A stretch of DNA of 43,728 nt from Paenibacillus sp. (GCA_031181325.1 JAPSKX010000021.1:1-43728); one strand, 5' to 3'. Counted from the stretch's first letter, positions 32,496 to 41,290 are shown. Numbers and translations: made by a program. The notes: generated by a model from the letters alone, not told the origin.

Positions 32496-32735
32496 ATGAT
32501 AAATGCTGTATTCTATCACGCCGGATGCCCGGTGTGCGTCGACGCGGAGCGAACGGTGCTCGACTATTTGGACGCTTCGAAGGTGAAGACGGAGATCGTG
32601 CATCTCGGCGAGGCCAAGCATCGGATCGAGGAAGCCGAGAGGGCGGGCGTCGCGTCCGTTCCTGCGCTCGTGATCGACGGGCGCGCGTATCACATCAACT
32701 TCGGAGCGGGCTTACAGGACGTAAAGCAAGCATAA
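32496..32735 (+). CDS. Small thioredoxin/glutaredoxin-fold protein with CPVC site
   Basis: A 79-residue cytosolic protein. Strand 1 (NAVFYHAG) leads into CPVC (Cys11-Cys14) at the start of helix 1, and SVPALVIDG has the cis-proline of the thioredoxin fold. It is about the size of a glutaredoxin or NrdH, but the CPVC motif and the short C-terminus fit a small thioredoxin-like family. The role is probably a thiol-disulfide exchanger for a specific partner. AAGGAG lies ten bases before ATG 32496. Its leader has a LysR-type inverted repeat and a palindrome, so the LysR gene next to it probably controls it. A strong terminator separates the two convergent genes. Confidence 0.85.
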   Translation: MINAVFYHAGCPVCVDAERTVLDYLDASKVKTEIVHLGEAKHRIEEAERAGVASVPALVIDGRAYHINFGAGLQDVKQA

Positions 32736-32740
32736 GACGG

Positions 32741-32769
32741 CGGGAAGCGCGGCATTCGCGCTTCCCGTT
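32741..32769. terminator. Terminator between the CPVC gene and the LysR gene
   Basis: CGGGAAGCGCG (32741-32751) pairs with CGCGCTTCCCG (32757-32767) around a 5-nt loop, between convergent genes. Confidence 0.75.
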
Positions 32770-32786
32770 CGCATGACGGGGATCGT

Positions 32787-33677
32787 CTACCGCTGGGGCG
32801 AGGGCGACCGCGAGAGGTGCGCGAGGAACGCGCGGCTGGCGGCGCATAGATGCTTGTTTTTTCGATAGACGACGCCGATGTCGAGGGCGAGGGAGGGGGA
32901 GCGGATCGGCACTGTCGCGAGACGCGGCCGATCGATGAAGCGAAGATAGGATTCGGGAAGCACGGCGACTCCGACGCCCTGCTCCACCATGGCGATCATC
33001 GATTCCATGGTCGTCATCTCGAGCGCCGGCTTCGGCGAGAACCCGAGCTCGGCGCAGCGGTCGTCGATCAGGCGCCGCAGGGCGTACGTCTTCGGGAGCA
33101 GCACGCAGGGGACGTCTCGCAGCGCATCGAGCCCGACATCCTGTCCGCTCGCGATCGGGTGGTCGACGGGCGCGGCGACGGCGAGCGATTCCTCGTACAG
33201 CGGGATCGATTCCATTTCCTCGCGTTCCGCCGGCAGATAGACGATGCCGAGGTCGAGCTCGTTGCGAATCAGACCGTCATAGATGTCGCCGGTGCGCATA
33301 CCGAGGACGGAGAGCTCGAGCTGCGGATACATGCGATGGAACGAGGCGACGTTCGGGGGCAGCGCCGAGTGGACGACGGTGAGCAGGGCGCCGATTTTGA
33401 GCGTTCCGCGTCTCAACCCTTGCAGTTCGCCGATGGCGGCCCGGGCCTGACTCAGTTCGTGAAACACATTGTAGCAATGAGCTTGAAGGATGCGTCCCGC
33501 ATCGGTGAGCGCCGTTCGCTTCCCGATCCGGTCGAACAACGGCGTACCGACCTCGTGCTCGAGCAAGCGGATTTGCTGACTCAGCGACGGCTGGGCGATA
33601 CCCAGCGACTCGGCCGCGCGCGTAAAGTGCATCTCCTTGCACACAGCCATGAAGTATTCTAATTGCTTCAGCTCCAT
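32787..33677 (-). CDS. LysR-family transcriptional regulator
   Basis: A 296-residue regulator. The N-terminal winged helix-turn-helix (residues 1-60: MELKQLEYFMAV, HFTRAAESLGIAQPSLSQQIRLLE) is followed by a type-2 periplasmic-binding-like effector domain (about 90-290). The branch resembles CynR/CatR-like activators. The frame is open to 33857, but GGAGGG before ATG 33677 and the family's normal N-terminus set the start. LysR-type box 2 (33704-33725) lies 27 bp upstream and may be an autoregulatory and MOSC-controlling site. A copy of the box also lies before the CPVC gene. Confidence 0.94.
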   Translation of the reverse strand: MELKQLEYFMAVCKEMHFTRAAESLGIAQPSLSQQIRLLEHEVGTPLFDRIGKRTALTDAGRILQAHCYNVFHELSQARAAIGELQGLRRGTLKIGALLTVVHSALPPNVASFHRMYPQLELSVLGMRTGDIYDGLIRNELDLGIVYLPAEREEMESIPLYEESLAVAAPVDHPIASGQDVGLDALRDVPCVLLPKTYALRRLIDDRCAELGFSPKPALEMTTMESMIAMVEQGVGVAVLPESYLRFIDRPRLATVPIRSPSLALDIGVVYRKNKHLCAASRAFLAHLSRSPSPQR

Positions 33678-33703
33678 GCTCGTCCCTCCGGATGGACCAT
33701 ATC

Positions 33704-33725
33704 GATAGGTAATTCCAATGATAAC
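33704..33725. promoter_or_regulatory. LysR-type box 2, between the LysR and MOSC genes
   Basis: This 22-bp stretch begins GATAGG and ends AATGATAAC. It matches 17 of 22 positions with box 1 at 32378-32399, in the divergent gap between lysR and the MOSC gene, as LysR autoregulatory sites usually do. Confidence 0.55.
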
Positions 33726-33768
33726 ATGAGTAACGATAGGCACGAAATGATAAAGGTGGAATGGCAGG

Positions 33769-34446
33769 ATGAACGACAACGGTATCGTCTCATTAAATAT
33801 CGGCCGTCCCGTAGAGGTCGATTGGAGCGGAAGGTCGATCCTCACCGGTCTCTTCAAGAAGCCTGCGGCGGGGAGACGCTTCTTATCGCGGTCGGGGCTC
33901 GAGGGCGACGGTCAGGCGGACCTGGCGCATCACGGCGGAGCGGAGAAGGCTGTGTGCGCGTACCCTTACGAGCATTATCCGTTCTGGGAGCGGGCGCTGC
34001 GGCGGGAGCTGGCGCCCGGCGCGTTCGGCGAAAACCTGACGCTGTGGGGCTTCGCGGAAGAGCGGGTTTGCATCGGCGACTCGTATCGCTGGGGCGAAGC
34101 GGTGCTGCAGGTCAGCCAGCCGCGGCAGCCCTGCTACAAGCTGTCCGCGGCGCACGGCGCTCCCGACTTACCGCTCCGCGTACAGGAGACGGGATACACG
34201 GGGTATTATTTCCGAGTACTGCAGGAAGGGTTCGTCTCCCCGGAGGACCCGCTCGAGAAGCTGGCGACGCATCCGGACGGCCTTACCGTGTCGTTCGCGA
34301 ACCGGGTCATGCACCGAGACAAGACGGATTTGGCGGCGGTTCGGCGGCTACTGGCCGTGGCCGAGCTGTCGGCGAACTGGCGCAATACGCTGCTGAAGCG
34401 GTTGGACGGCGAAGAGCCGGATGATCGCGCTCGGCTGCGGGGCTGA
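33769..34446 (+). CDS. MOSC domain protein (YiiM/YflK-like)
   Basis: A 225-residue protein of the MOSC family, relatives of the molybdenum cofactor sulfurase C-terminal domain. Marks are GLEGDGQADLAHHGGAEKAVCAY, APGAFGENLTLWG, and the conserved Cys122 (QPRQPCYKL) that binds the cofactor or carries sulfur in the family. YiiM of E. coli, a relative, uses molybdenum cofactor to reduce hydroxylated purines; that this protein does the same is inference. The ATG has a GGTGGA/GGCAGG site close by. It is divergent from the LysR gene. Its cofactor would come from the Moa pathway, two genes of which lie about 24 kb away. Confidence 0.9.
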   Translation: MNDNGIVSLNIGRPVEVDWSGRSILTGLFKKPAAGRRFLSRSGLEGDGQADLAHHGGAEKAVCAYPYEHYPFWERALRRELAPGAFGENLTLWGFAEERVCIGDSYRWGEAVLQVSQPRQPCYKLSAAHGAPDLPLRVQETGYTGYYFRVLQEGFVSPEDPLEKLATHPDGLTVSFANRVMHRDKTDLAAVRRLLAVAELSANWRNTLLKRLDGEEPDDRARLRG

Positions 34447-34549
34447 CCGTCGGGGAGGCTTTCGTGCGTTGAACGCCGGATCCGTTGAGGGTTTCTCTTT
34501 CCGAACGATTCTACGTCTCTCCATTCGTGCATCGGAGCCCCGCTCGCGA

Positions 34550-34570
34550 TATAATACAGAGTAATACAGA
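34550..34570 (+). promoter_or_regulatory. Promoter -10 of ytoI with tandem repeat
   Basis: TATAAT (34550-34555) overlaps the direct repeat TAATACAGA at 34552-34560 and 34562-34570, a 10-bp period. No good -35 is visible. Confidence 0.4.
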
Positions 34571-34596
34571 ACGCGGGAGCCGAGGTGCAACAGTCT

Positions 34597-35931
34597 ATGG
34601 AATTTACGCCGCAAGACACGGTCACGAAGCATGAACAAATTTTGCGATACATTCAGGCGCTCGCGGTCGGCAGTAAAATTTCGGTTCGGAAGATCGCGAA
34701 GGACGTCGGCGTCAGCGAAGGCACGGCGTACCGCGCGATCAAGGAGGCGGAATCGTCCGGCCTCGTCGCGACGAAGGAGCGGATCGGCACGGTGCGGATC
34801 GAGCCGAAGGCGCGCAACAACATCGACAAGCTGACGTTCGCGGAGGTCGTCAACATCGTGGACGGCGCGGTGCTCGGCGGCGCGGAGGGGCTCGACAAGT
34901 CGCTCGGCAAATTCGTCATCGGCGCGATGCAGCTCGAGGCGATGGTGAAATACATCGACGCGGGGAGCCTGCTCATCGTCGGCAACCGCGAGCGGGCGCA
35001 CGCGACGGCGCTCGAACAGGGCGCGGGCGTGCTGATCACCGGCGGCTTCGGCGCGAGCGCGGCGGTGCGGCGGCAAGCGGACGAGCTCAGCCTGCCGATC
35101 ATCTCGAGCTCGTACGATACGTTCACGGTCGCATCGCTCATCAACCGGGCGATCTACGACCGCCTCATTAAGAAGAAGATTTTGCTCGTCGAGGACATTA
35201 TGACGAGAAGCGGCGACACCGACGTGCTGAAGGGACAGATGACCGTCGCCGACTGGAACGCCACCGTCGAGCGGACCGGGCACAGCCGGTTCCCCGTCGT
35301 CGACGAGTATCAGCGTCTCATCGGCATGGTGACGTCGAAGGACGTCGTCGGCGCGTCGCCCGAGGAGCGCATCGACAAGGTCATGACGAAAAATCCGATC
35401 ACGGTCGGCGCGCGCACGTCGGTCGCGTCCGCCGCGCACATGATGGTATGGGAAGGCATCGAGCAGCTGCCGGTGACGGACAGCTCGAGGAAACTCCTCG
35501 GCATTATCTCGAGGCAGGACGTGCTGAAGGGAATGCAGTTCATTCAGAAGCAGCCGCAGATCGGCGAGACGATCGAGGATTTGATTCTGGCGTCGTTCGA
35601 GGAGGATCGGGAGACGGACGGGGTCGCCTTCCGCGGCACGATCACGCCGCAGATGACGTCGTCGCTCGGCACGGTGTCCGAAGGCGTGCTGACGACGCTC
35701 ATGTCGCAGGCGGCGTTCCGCGCGATCAAGCTCGTGAAGAAGGGCGACCTCGTGCTCGACAGCATGTCGACGTTCTTCCTTAAGCCGCTGCAGATCGATA
35801 ACGAAATCGTCATCCGCCCGCAGCTGATCGAGCTGTCCCGGAAGTTCGGCAAGGTCGACGTCGAGGTGCACCTCGGCGCGTCGCTCGTCGCGAAGGCGAT
35901 ACTGACCGCTCAGCTGATCGATCAGATGTAG
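34597..35931 (+). CDS. ytoI: DRTGG/CBS domain regulator YtoI
   Basis: A 444-residue cytosolic protein with an N-terminal winged-helix HTH (about 10-65, KISVRKIAKDVGVSEGTAYRAIKEAE), a DRTGG domain (about 80-185), two CBS repeats (about 195-310; MTRSGDTDVL and VMTKNPITV), and a C-terminal hotdog-fold domain (about 330-430). This order defines YtoI, whose ligand (probably an adenine nucleotide at the CBS pair) and targets are not known. GTG 34585 and ATG 34597 are both possible; ATG 34597 gives the N-terminus MEFTPQDTVTKHEQ, most like relatives, and is preferred. It is convergent with ytpI, as in other bacilli. Confidence 0.9.
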   Translation: MEFTPQDTVTKHEQILRYIQALAVGSKISVRKIAKDVGVSEGTAYRAIKEAESSGLVATKERIGTVRIEPKARNNIDKLTFAEVVNIVDGAVLGGAEGLDKSLGKFVIGAMQLEAMVKYIDAGSLLIVGNRERAHATALEQGAGVLITGGFGASAAVRRQADELSLPIISSSYDTFTVASLINRAIYDRLIKKKILLVEDIMTRSGDTDVLKGQMTVADWNATVERTGHSRFPVVDEYQRLIGMVTSKDVVGASPEERIDKVMTKNPITVGARTSVASAAHMMVWEGIEQLPVTDSSRKLLGIISRQDVLKGMQFIQKQPQIGETIEDLILASFEEDRETDGVAFRGTITPQMTSSLGTVSEGVLTTLMSQAAFRAIKLVKKGDLVLDSMSTFFLKPLQIDNEIVIRPQLIELSRKFGKVDVEVHLGASLVAKAILTAQLIDQM

Positions 35932-35958
35932 ACGGCCGCTTCGTTCGGGAGGCGCCCC

Positions 35959-36240
35959 TTATTGCATCCGGGAGAAGCGGCCGTGGTTGCGCAGTCCCGC
36001 GAACAGGTTGAACAGGCCGAGCAGCAGGAACATCGCGCCGACGATAATGCGAACCGTGTCCGGCTCGAACAGGACGATCTGCACGAGGGCGGCGAGCAGG
36101 AGCAGCGCGCCCATCGAGATGTTCATCCGCGCGGCGTTCAGGCCGCGCACCCGCGGCTCGGTCGCCCGCCGGGAGCGGAAGCTGAAGAAGACGGAGAGCA
36201 AGCAAGCGGCGGCGATCGCCGCGTAGAATACGTATTCCAT
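35959..36240 (-). CDS. ytpI: YtpI family membrane protein
   Basis: A 93-residue protein with three membrane helices (residues 4-20, 39-62, 65-85) and a basic RSRRATEPRVRG loop. Helix pattern and length match YtpI, which lies beside ytoI in B. subtilis. Function unknown. GGAGG lies seven bases before ATG 36240. The next gene upstream on this strand is ytrI. Confidence 0.82.
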   Translation of the reverse strand: MEYVFYAAIAAACLLSVFFSFRSRRATEPRVRGLNAARMNISMGALLLLAALVQIVLFEPDTVRIIVGAMFLLLGLFNLFAGLRNHGRFSRMQ

Positions 36241-36313
36241 AACCGAACCTCCATTGACTTTCCCTTAGGAAAATGATTCCGCGAAAACACTGTACCCTTT
36301 TTCCCAAGCAAAA

Positions 36314-36808
36314 TCAATTGCTCCGATCCGGCACGAACGACTCCGCCCGCACGTACACGACGAACTCGGATCCGACGACGGACAGCACCGTAACGCGGAT
36401 TCGATAGTCCGTTCCGTTGACGTTGTAGTACACCTTGCCGTCGACGAGGCCGCGATACAGATCGTACATATCCGGTTGCACCTGCTTGCCGACGACCTTC
36501 AACAGATCGGCGGCGATGAGGCTCTCGAGCTCGCCGAACGTCGCCTTGCCGAGATCCTTCTGCTCGGCGTCCCAGCGAACGGCGGTGCGGTCGACGACGT
36601 TGCGGCGGTTTTTCCCTTTTTCGAACGCGGCGACCTGATCGGCTAACACCCGGTTCGACGCCTGCAAATCCTGGATCTCGTATTGCAGCTCTTGGACGGT
36701 GCGCGCCGAGATGCCCGTCATGATCGCGCAGCCGACGACGATGCCGCCGAGGGTCAAGCCGAGTCCTTGGAGGAAGGACGGGATATGCTCCATGCTCGGT
36801 ACGCGCAT
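36314..36808 (-). CDS. ytrI: Sporulation membrane protein YtrI
   Basis: A 164-residue protein with one N-terminal membrane helix (about residues 13-32), a coiled coil (about 36-65: VQELQYEIQDLQASNRVLADQVAAF) and a soluble C-terminal domain. This layout matches YtrI, a sigma-E-controlled mother-cell protein needed for efficient sporulation, whose molecular role is unknown. GAGG lies nine bases before ATG 36808. ytrH precedes it by six bases, so the two form an operon. Confidence 0.88.
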   Translation of the reverse strand: MRVPSMEHIPSFLQGLGLTLGGIVVGCAIMTGISARTVQELQYEIQDLQASNRVLADQVAAFEKGKNRRNVVDRTAVRWDAEQKDLGKATFGELESLIAADLLKVVGKQVQPDMYDLYRGLVDGKVYYNVNGTDYRIRVTVLSVVGSEFVVYVRAESFVPDRSN

Positions 36809-36814
36809 GTCCGG

Positions 36815-37150
36815 CTACCTCGGGGAGACGATCCAGCGGATCAGCTCGGTGCCGGTATGGGCGCCGAGGAACGCGCAGAGGATCAGCAGGATTTGCTTCG
36901 CCGCCGGGGAGAAATAACCCGCCGACACCGAATGCTCGATGAACCGGATCGGGTCGATCGAACCTCCGATGGCCACGACGACGGCCCATATTTTTAGGTT
37001 TTCGGACAGCTGGCGCATCGTCTCGGCCGGACCGGGCGGCTGCATCGTCAGAATGGAGCTCATGCCGGCGAGCAGCGACGCGCCGAACACGACGCCGAAC
37101 GCCACGAAGAAATCTTGAATCGCTTTCGACAGAAATTCCGTTGCCGCCAT
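36815..37150 (-). CDS. ytrH: Sporulation membrane protein YtrH
   Basis: A 111-residue membrane protein with about three helices (KAIQDFFVAFGVVFGASLLAG, IWAVVVAIGGSIDPIR, AAKQILLILCAFLGAHTG). Sequence and place match YtrH, which with YtrI is needed for normal spore formation. The frame reaches GTG 37156, but GGGGG is nine bases before ATG 37150, so that start is preferred. It is divergent from dnaE; a sigma-E-type promoter lies at 37184-37213. Confidence 0.9.
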   Translation of the reverse strand: MAATEFLSKAIQDFFVAFGVVFGASLLAGMSSILTMQPPGPAETMRQLSENLKIWAVVVAIGGSIDPIRFIEHSVSAGYFSPAAKQILLILCAFLGAHTGTELIRWIVSPR

Positions 37151-37183
37151 CGGCACCGGCCCCCTTTTTTTCGGACTCCCTTA

Positions 37184-37213
37184 TATGTATGGGACAAGAC
37201 GCGCGCGATATGA
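37184..37213 (-). promoter_or_regulatory. Sigma-E-type promoter of ytrHI
   Basis: On the minus strand TCATATC (37213-37207), a 15-bp spacer and CATACATA (37191-37184) match the sigma-E consensus. ytrHI are known sigma-E targets in B. subtilis. Confidence 0.65.
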
Positions 37214-37219
37214 TACAAT
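37191..37219 (+). promoter_or_regulatory. Probable sigma-A promoter of dnaE
   Basis: GGGACA (37191-37196), a 17-bp spacer and TACAAT (37214-37219) lie before dnaE. It overlaps the divergent ytrHI promoter almost base for base. Confidence 0.5.
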
Positions 37220-37330
37220 ATTTTCGACGATCAGAACGTATATTCCCATTCGTGCGTCTGAGGCGTCTTCGACGAACGGGGATTCGTCCGGAGCGGACGA
37301 ACAAGCCGTTTCTCCTGAGGTGATGCGAAC

Positions 37331-40300
37331 ATGAGTTTCGGGAATGGATCTTTCGTGCACTTGCACGTGCACAGCGAATACAGCCTGCTCGACGGCGCCG
37401 CGCGGATTTCCGACTTGGCGAAGCGCGCCGCCGAGTTCGGCATGCCCGCATTGGCGCTTACGGATCACGGGGCGATGTACGGGGCGGTGCCGTTCTACAA
37501 GGCATGCCGGGAGGCGGGCGTGAAGCCGATCCTCGGCTGCGAGTTTTACGTTGCGGCGGTGTCGATGCGGGACAAGAGCGCGCGAGAAGACAATCCGACG
37601 TACCATCTGACGGTGCTCGCGAAGAATATGGAAGGCTACCGCAATCTGCTTCGGCTCAGCTCCGCCGCGCAGCTCGAAGGCTTCCACTATCGCCCGCGCA
37701 TCGACTTCGCCCTTCTTCGACAGCATGCCGAAGGGCTGGTCGTGCTCAGCGGCTGCTTGAAGGGCGAGGTGGCGCAGCTGCTGCTCGCGGGCAAGGCGGA
37801 CGAGGCGCGCGCGACGGCGGAGCGGTATCAGTCCGTCTTCGGGGACGATTATTATATAGAGCTTCAAGATCACGGGCTGTTGGAGCAGCGGAAGCTGCTG
37901 TCGCAGCTTGTCGATATTTCCCGGGAAAAGGGGATCGAGCTCGTCGCGACGAACGACGTCCATTACGTCGTCCGCGAGGACGCGGCCGTCCAGGATGTGC
38001 TCATGTGCATCGGCATGGGCAAGACGGTGGACGATCCGCAGCGGTTTAAATATACGACGGATCAGCTGTATTTGAAGAGCGCGGACGAGATGTCGGCGTT
38101 GTTCGCGTACGCGCCGGAGGCGGTCGCGAATTCCGTTGCGATCGCCGCGAAGTGCGACGTCGAGCTGGAGCTCGGGCGCACGGCGCTGCCCGCGTTCGAG
38201 CCGGTGCCGGACGGGATGGACAGTCCGGAATATTTGAAGACGCTGTGCGTCGAGGGCTTGAAGCGCCGTTACGCCGACCGGTGGGAGGACGAGGCGTTCA
38301 AGGACGAGCTCCGGAAGCGGCTGCGGTTCGAGCTCGATACGATTCATCGGATGGGGTATTCGGATTATTTCCTGATTACGTGGGATTTCATTCGATACGC
38401 GCATGAGCGCGGCATTATGACGGGGCCGGGGCGGGGCTCGTCCGCGGGCAGCCTGGTCGCGTACGCGCTCGGCATTACGGACGTCGACCCGATGAAGTAC
38501 GGGTTGTTGTTCGAGCGGTTCCTCAATCCGGCGCGCGTGACGATGCCCGATATCGATATCGACTTCAACGACGAACGACGGGACGAGGTCATCGACTACG
38601 TCGTTCGGAAGTACGGACGCGACCGCGTCGCGCAGATCATTACGTTCGGCACGATGGCGGCGCGGGCCGCGGTGCGGGACGTCGGACGCGCGATGAACGT
38701 GCCGTTCGGCGACGTCGACCGGGTGGCGAAGCTCATCCCGAACTCGCTCGGCATGACGATCGCCGAGGCGCTGCGGCAGGTGCCGGAGCTGAAGGAATGG
38801 AGCGAACGCGACGCCCGCGTCGGCGCGCTCGTCGGCATGGCGTTGAAGGTCGAGGGTTTTCCTCGGCACGCCTCGACGCACGCGGCGGGCGTGGTCATCT
38901 CGCGGGAGCCGCTGACGGACGTCGTCGCGCTGCAGGAAGGTACGTCGCAGGCGGCGTTGACGCAGTATTCGATGGAGCATCTGGAAGCGCTGGGTCTGCT
39001 GAAGATGGACTTCTTGGGCCTCCGGACGCTGTCCATTATCGAGCGGACGCTCGGATGGCTGCGCGAGTCCCGCGGCGTCGTCGTCGATTGGCGCGAGGTG
39101 TCGGACGAGGATCCGCTGACCTATGAAGTGTTGGGGCGCGGCGAGACGACCGGCATGTTCCAGCTGGAGTCGACGGGCATGCGGCGCGTCCTGCGGGAGC
39201 TGAAGGCCACGCATTTCGAGGACATTATATCGGTTCTGGCCTTGTACCGTCCGGGGCCGATGGAGTTCATACCGAAATATATCGCCGGCAAGCACGGGAA
39301 GGCGCGGGTCGAATATCCGCATCCGTCGCTCGAGCCGATTCTTCGAGACACCTACGGCATTATCGTGTATCAGGAGCAAATCATGCAGATCGCCTCCCGG
39401 ATGGCGGGCTTCAGCTTGGGCGAAGCGGACCTGCTGCGGCGCGCGGTCTCGAAGAAGAAGCGCGAGGTGCTCGACGAGCAGCGCGCGGCGTTCGTGGCGG
39501 GCGCCGTCCGGCAAGGGTACGGGGAAGCGGACGCGAACGCGGTGTACGACATGATCGTGCGGTTCGCCGATTACGGCTTCCCGCGCGCGCACGCGACGGC
39601 GTACGCGGTGCTCGCGTTCCAGACGGCCTATCTGAAGGCGCATTATCCGGTGGAGTTCATGGCGTCGATGCTGACGGCCAATATGGGCAACCATCGGAAG
39701 GTGGCGGAATATGTCGACGAATGTCGGCGCATGGGCATCCCGGTGCTGGCGCCGGACGTGAACGAGAGCGGCGTGCTGTTCACGCCGACGCCGGACGGCG
39801 CGGTGCGGTTCGGGCTCGCCGCGGTGAAGAACGTCGGCACGCAGGCGATCGAGTCGATTCTTGCGGCGCGGGCGTCGGGCGGGCCGTTCCGCGACTTCGT
39901 GGACCTGTGCCGGCGGGTCGATCTGCGCGTGTGCAACAAGCGCGTGCTGGAGTCGTTGGTGTCGGCCGGCGCGTGCGACGAGCTGCCGGGACACCGGGCG
40001 CAGCTGCTCGCGGTGCTGGACGAGGCGGTCGAGGCGGCGGCGAAGTGGAAGAAGGAGCGCGAGGATTTGCAGATCCAGCTGTTCGGCCTGTCCGAGAGCA
40101 CGAATTGGACGATCGAGATGCCGGACATTCGGCCGATGCCGCGGATGGAGATGCTCGAGCAAGAGCGGGAGCTGCTGGGGCTGTACGTCACGGGGCACCC
40201 GCTGGATCAATACGCGGAGTGGCACGAGACGTACGACATGATGCCGATCCACCGGCTGCACGAACTGGAGGAAGGGACCGAGGTCGTCGTCTTCGGCATG

Positions 40301-41014
40301 ATCCTGTCCGTGAAGCGCATCGTGACGCGCAAGGGACAGCAGATGGCGTTTCTTGAAGTGGAGGATCGCGTGCACAAGGTCGAAGTCGTGTTGTTCCCGG
40401 AGATGTGGAAGACGTATGGCGCGATGGCCGATAAGGGCATCGTCTGCGCGCTGCTCGCGAAGGTGCAGCACGGCGACGAAGACGTGAAGCTGATCGCGTC
40501 GCAGCTGTTCGCGATGGACGACGAGGCGCTGCTCGCGCGGCTTCGCGGCGGCGGCGCGGTGCGGCGGCCGCCGAGCGGCGGAAGGCCGCGGTACGAAGGG
40601 CGCGGCCGCCCGGGCGGCGACGGGGGCGCCGGCCGTTCCGGAGGGGCGGGAAGCGCTGCCCCCGCCTCGGGTGCGGCAGCGGCCGTTCCGCGAGGCGGCG
40701 AGACGCCCGATAAGCCGGGGGCGATTGCGGCCTCGCGCAGCGGGCAGGGGCCGAAGCCGACGCCTCCGCCGACGCGCACGGTGGACGAGGGGACGCTGTT
40801 CCTGAAGATCGCGCCGGACAAGGAGAAGCCGACGATACTCCACCGCCTGCAATCGATCCTGAAGAAGCATCCGGGCCGCTCCAGCGTGGCGCTGTTTTAC
40901 GAGCGCGGCTCGCGGCTGCTGGAGCTCAACGTCGACTATCGCGTCGAAGTGACGACCGTTCTTACGAAGCAGCTCGAGCGGCTGCTCGGCGAAGGCACGG
41001 TGAAGCGGAAGTAA
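37331..41014 (+). CDS. dnaE: DNA polymerase III subunit alpha (DnaE)
   Basis: A 1227-residue replicative polymerase. The PHP domain is at the N-terminus (HLHVHSEYS, residues 9-17), the family-C polymerase core has catalytic acidic residues Asp407 and Asp409 (PDIDIDF) and Asp560 (KMDFLGL), followed by tandem HhH motifs (about 790-870), an OB fold (about 980-1060) and a C-terminal domain (about 1156-1227). Between the last two lies a low-complexity linker of about 85 residues rich in Gly, Ala, Pro and Arg, not typical of the family. In Bacillota DnaE extends primers before PolC takes over. GAGGTGATG ends ten bases before ATG 37331. A terminator ends the gene, so it is monocistronic. Confidence 0.97.
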   Translation: MSFGNGSFVHLHVHSEYSLLDGAARISDLAKRAAEFGMPALALTDHGAMYGAVPFYKACREAGVKPILGCEFYVAAVSMRDKSAREDNPTYHLTVLAKNMEGYRNLLRLSSAAQLEGFHYRPRIDFALLRQHAEGLVVLSGCLKGEVAQLLLAGKADEARATAERYQSVFGDDYYIELQDHGLLEQRKLLSQLVDISREKGIELVATNDVHYVVREDAAVQDVLMCIGMGKTVDDPQRFKYTTDQLYLKSADEMSALFAYAPEAVANSVAIAAKCDVELELGRTALPAFEPVPDGMDSPEYLKTLCVEGLKRRYADRWEDEAFKDELRKRLRFELDTIHRMGYSDYFLITWDFIRYAHERGIMTGPGRGSSAGSLVAYALGITDVDPMKYGLLFERFLNPARVTMPDIDIDFNDERRDEVIDYVVRKYGRDRVAQIITFGTMAARAAVRDVGRAMNVPFGDVDRVAKLIPNSLGMTIAEALRQVPELKEWSERDARVGALVGMALKVEGFPRHASTHAAGVVISREPLTDVVALQEGTSQAALTQYSMEHLEALGLLKMDFLGLRTLSIIERTLGWLRESRGVVVDWREVSDEDPLTYEVLGRGETTGMFQLESTGMRRVLRELKATHFEDIISVLALYRPGPMEFIPKYIAGKHGKARVEYPHPSLEPILRDTYGIIVYQEQIMQIASRMAGFSLGEADLLRRAVSKKKREVLDEQRAAFVAGAVRQGYGEADANAVYDMIVRFADYGFPRAHATAYAVLAFQTAYLKAHYPVEFMASMLTANMGNHRKVAEYVDECRRMGIPVLAPDVNESGVLFTPTPDGAVRFGLAAVKNVGTQAIESILAARASGGPFRDFVDLCRRVDLRVCNKRVLESLVSAGACDELPGHRAQLLAVLDEAVEAAAKWKKEREDLQIQLFGLSESTNWTIEMPDIRPMPRMEMLEQERELLGLYVTGHPLDQYAEWHETYDMMPIHRLHELEEGTEVVVFGMILSVKRIVTRKGQQMAFLEVEDRVHKVEVVLFPEMWKTYGAMADKGIVCALLAKVQHGDEDVKLIASQLFAMDDEALLARLRGGGAVRRPPSGGRPRYEGRGRPGGDGGAGRSGGAGSAAPASGAAAAVPRGGETPDKPGAIAASRSGQGPKPTPPPTRTVDEGTLFLKIAPDKEKPTILHRLQSILKKHPGRSSVALFYERGSRLLELNVDYRVEVTTVLTKQLERLLGEGTVKRK

Positions 41015-41021
41015 TTATAAG

Positions 41022-41058
41022 GGGGCTAGATGGATTCGGATCCGTCTAGCCCCTTTTT
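41022..41058 (+). terminator. Intrinsic terminator after dnaE
   Basis: GGGGCTAGA (41022-41030) pairs with TCTAGCCCC (41045-41053), with an inner GGAT/ATCC stem. Five T residues follow. Confidence 0.93.
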
Positions 41059-41290
41059 AAGCATGCTTCCTGCGGGATTCGCGCCTCGGGTTCCACCGTC
41101 GAGCCGCCTCCGCCCAGGTTCCCGGTCCCACTGCCGCCCCCGCCGTTCGCCGCGAAATTTTCCTCATATCTCTCTCGTCGCGGCATATATTGGTATTCCA
41201 ACCGGAATCGAGCTTGTCCCCTGGGAACGGGATCGTTCGACGGGCGACGGCTCGCCCGGGAACCCGGTTGCGGACGAAGGAGGAGATGGA

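Noticed and set aside
37181..40870. A 1229-codon open frame antisense to dnaE
   Set aside because: It is a codon-bias shadow: the high-GC third positions of dnaE keep stops out of the opposite frame. It has Arg/His/Leu-rich composition, no domains and no ribosome site, and dnaE itself is unmistakable.
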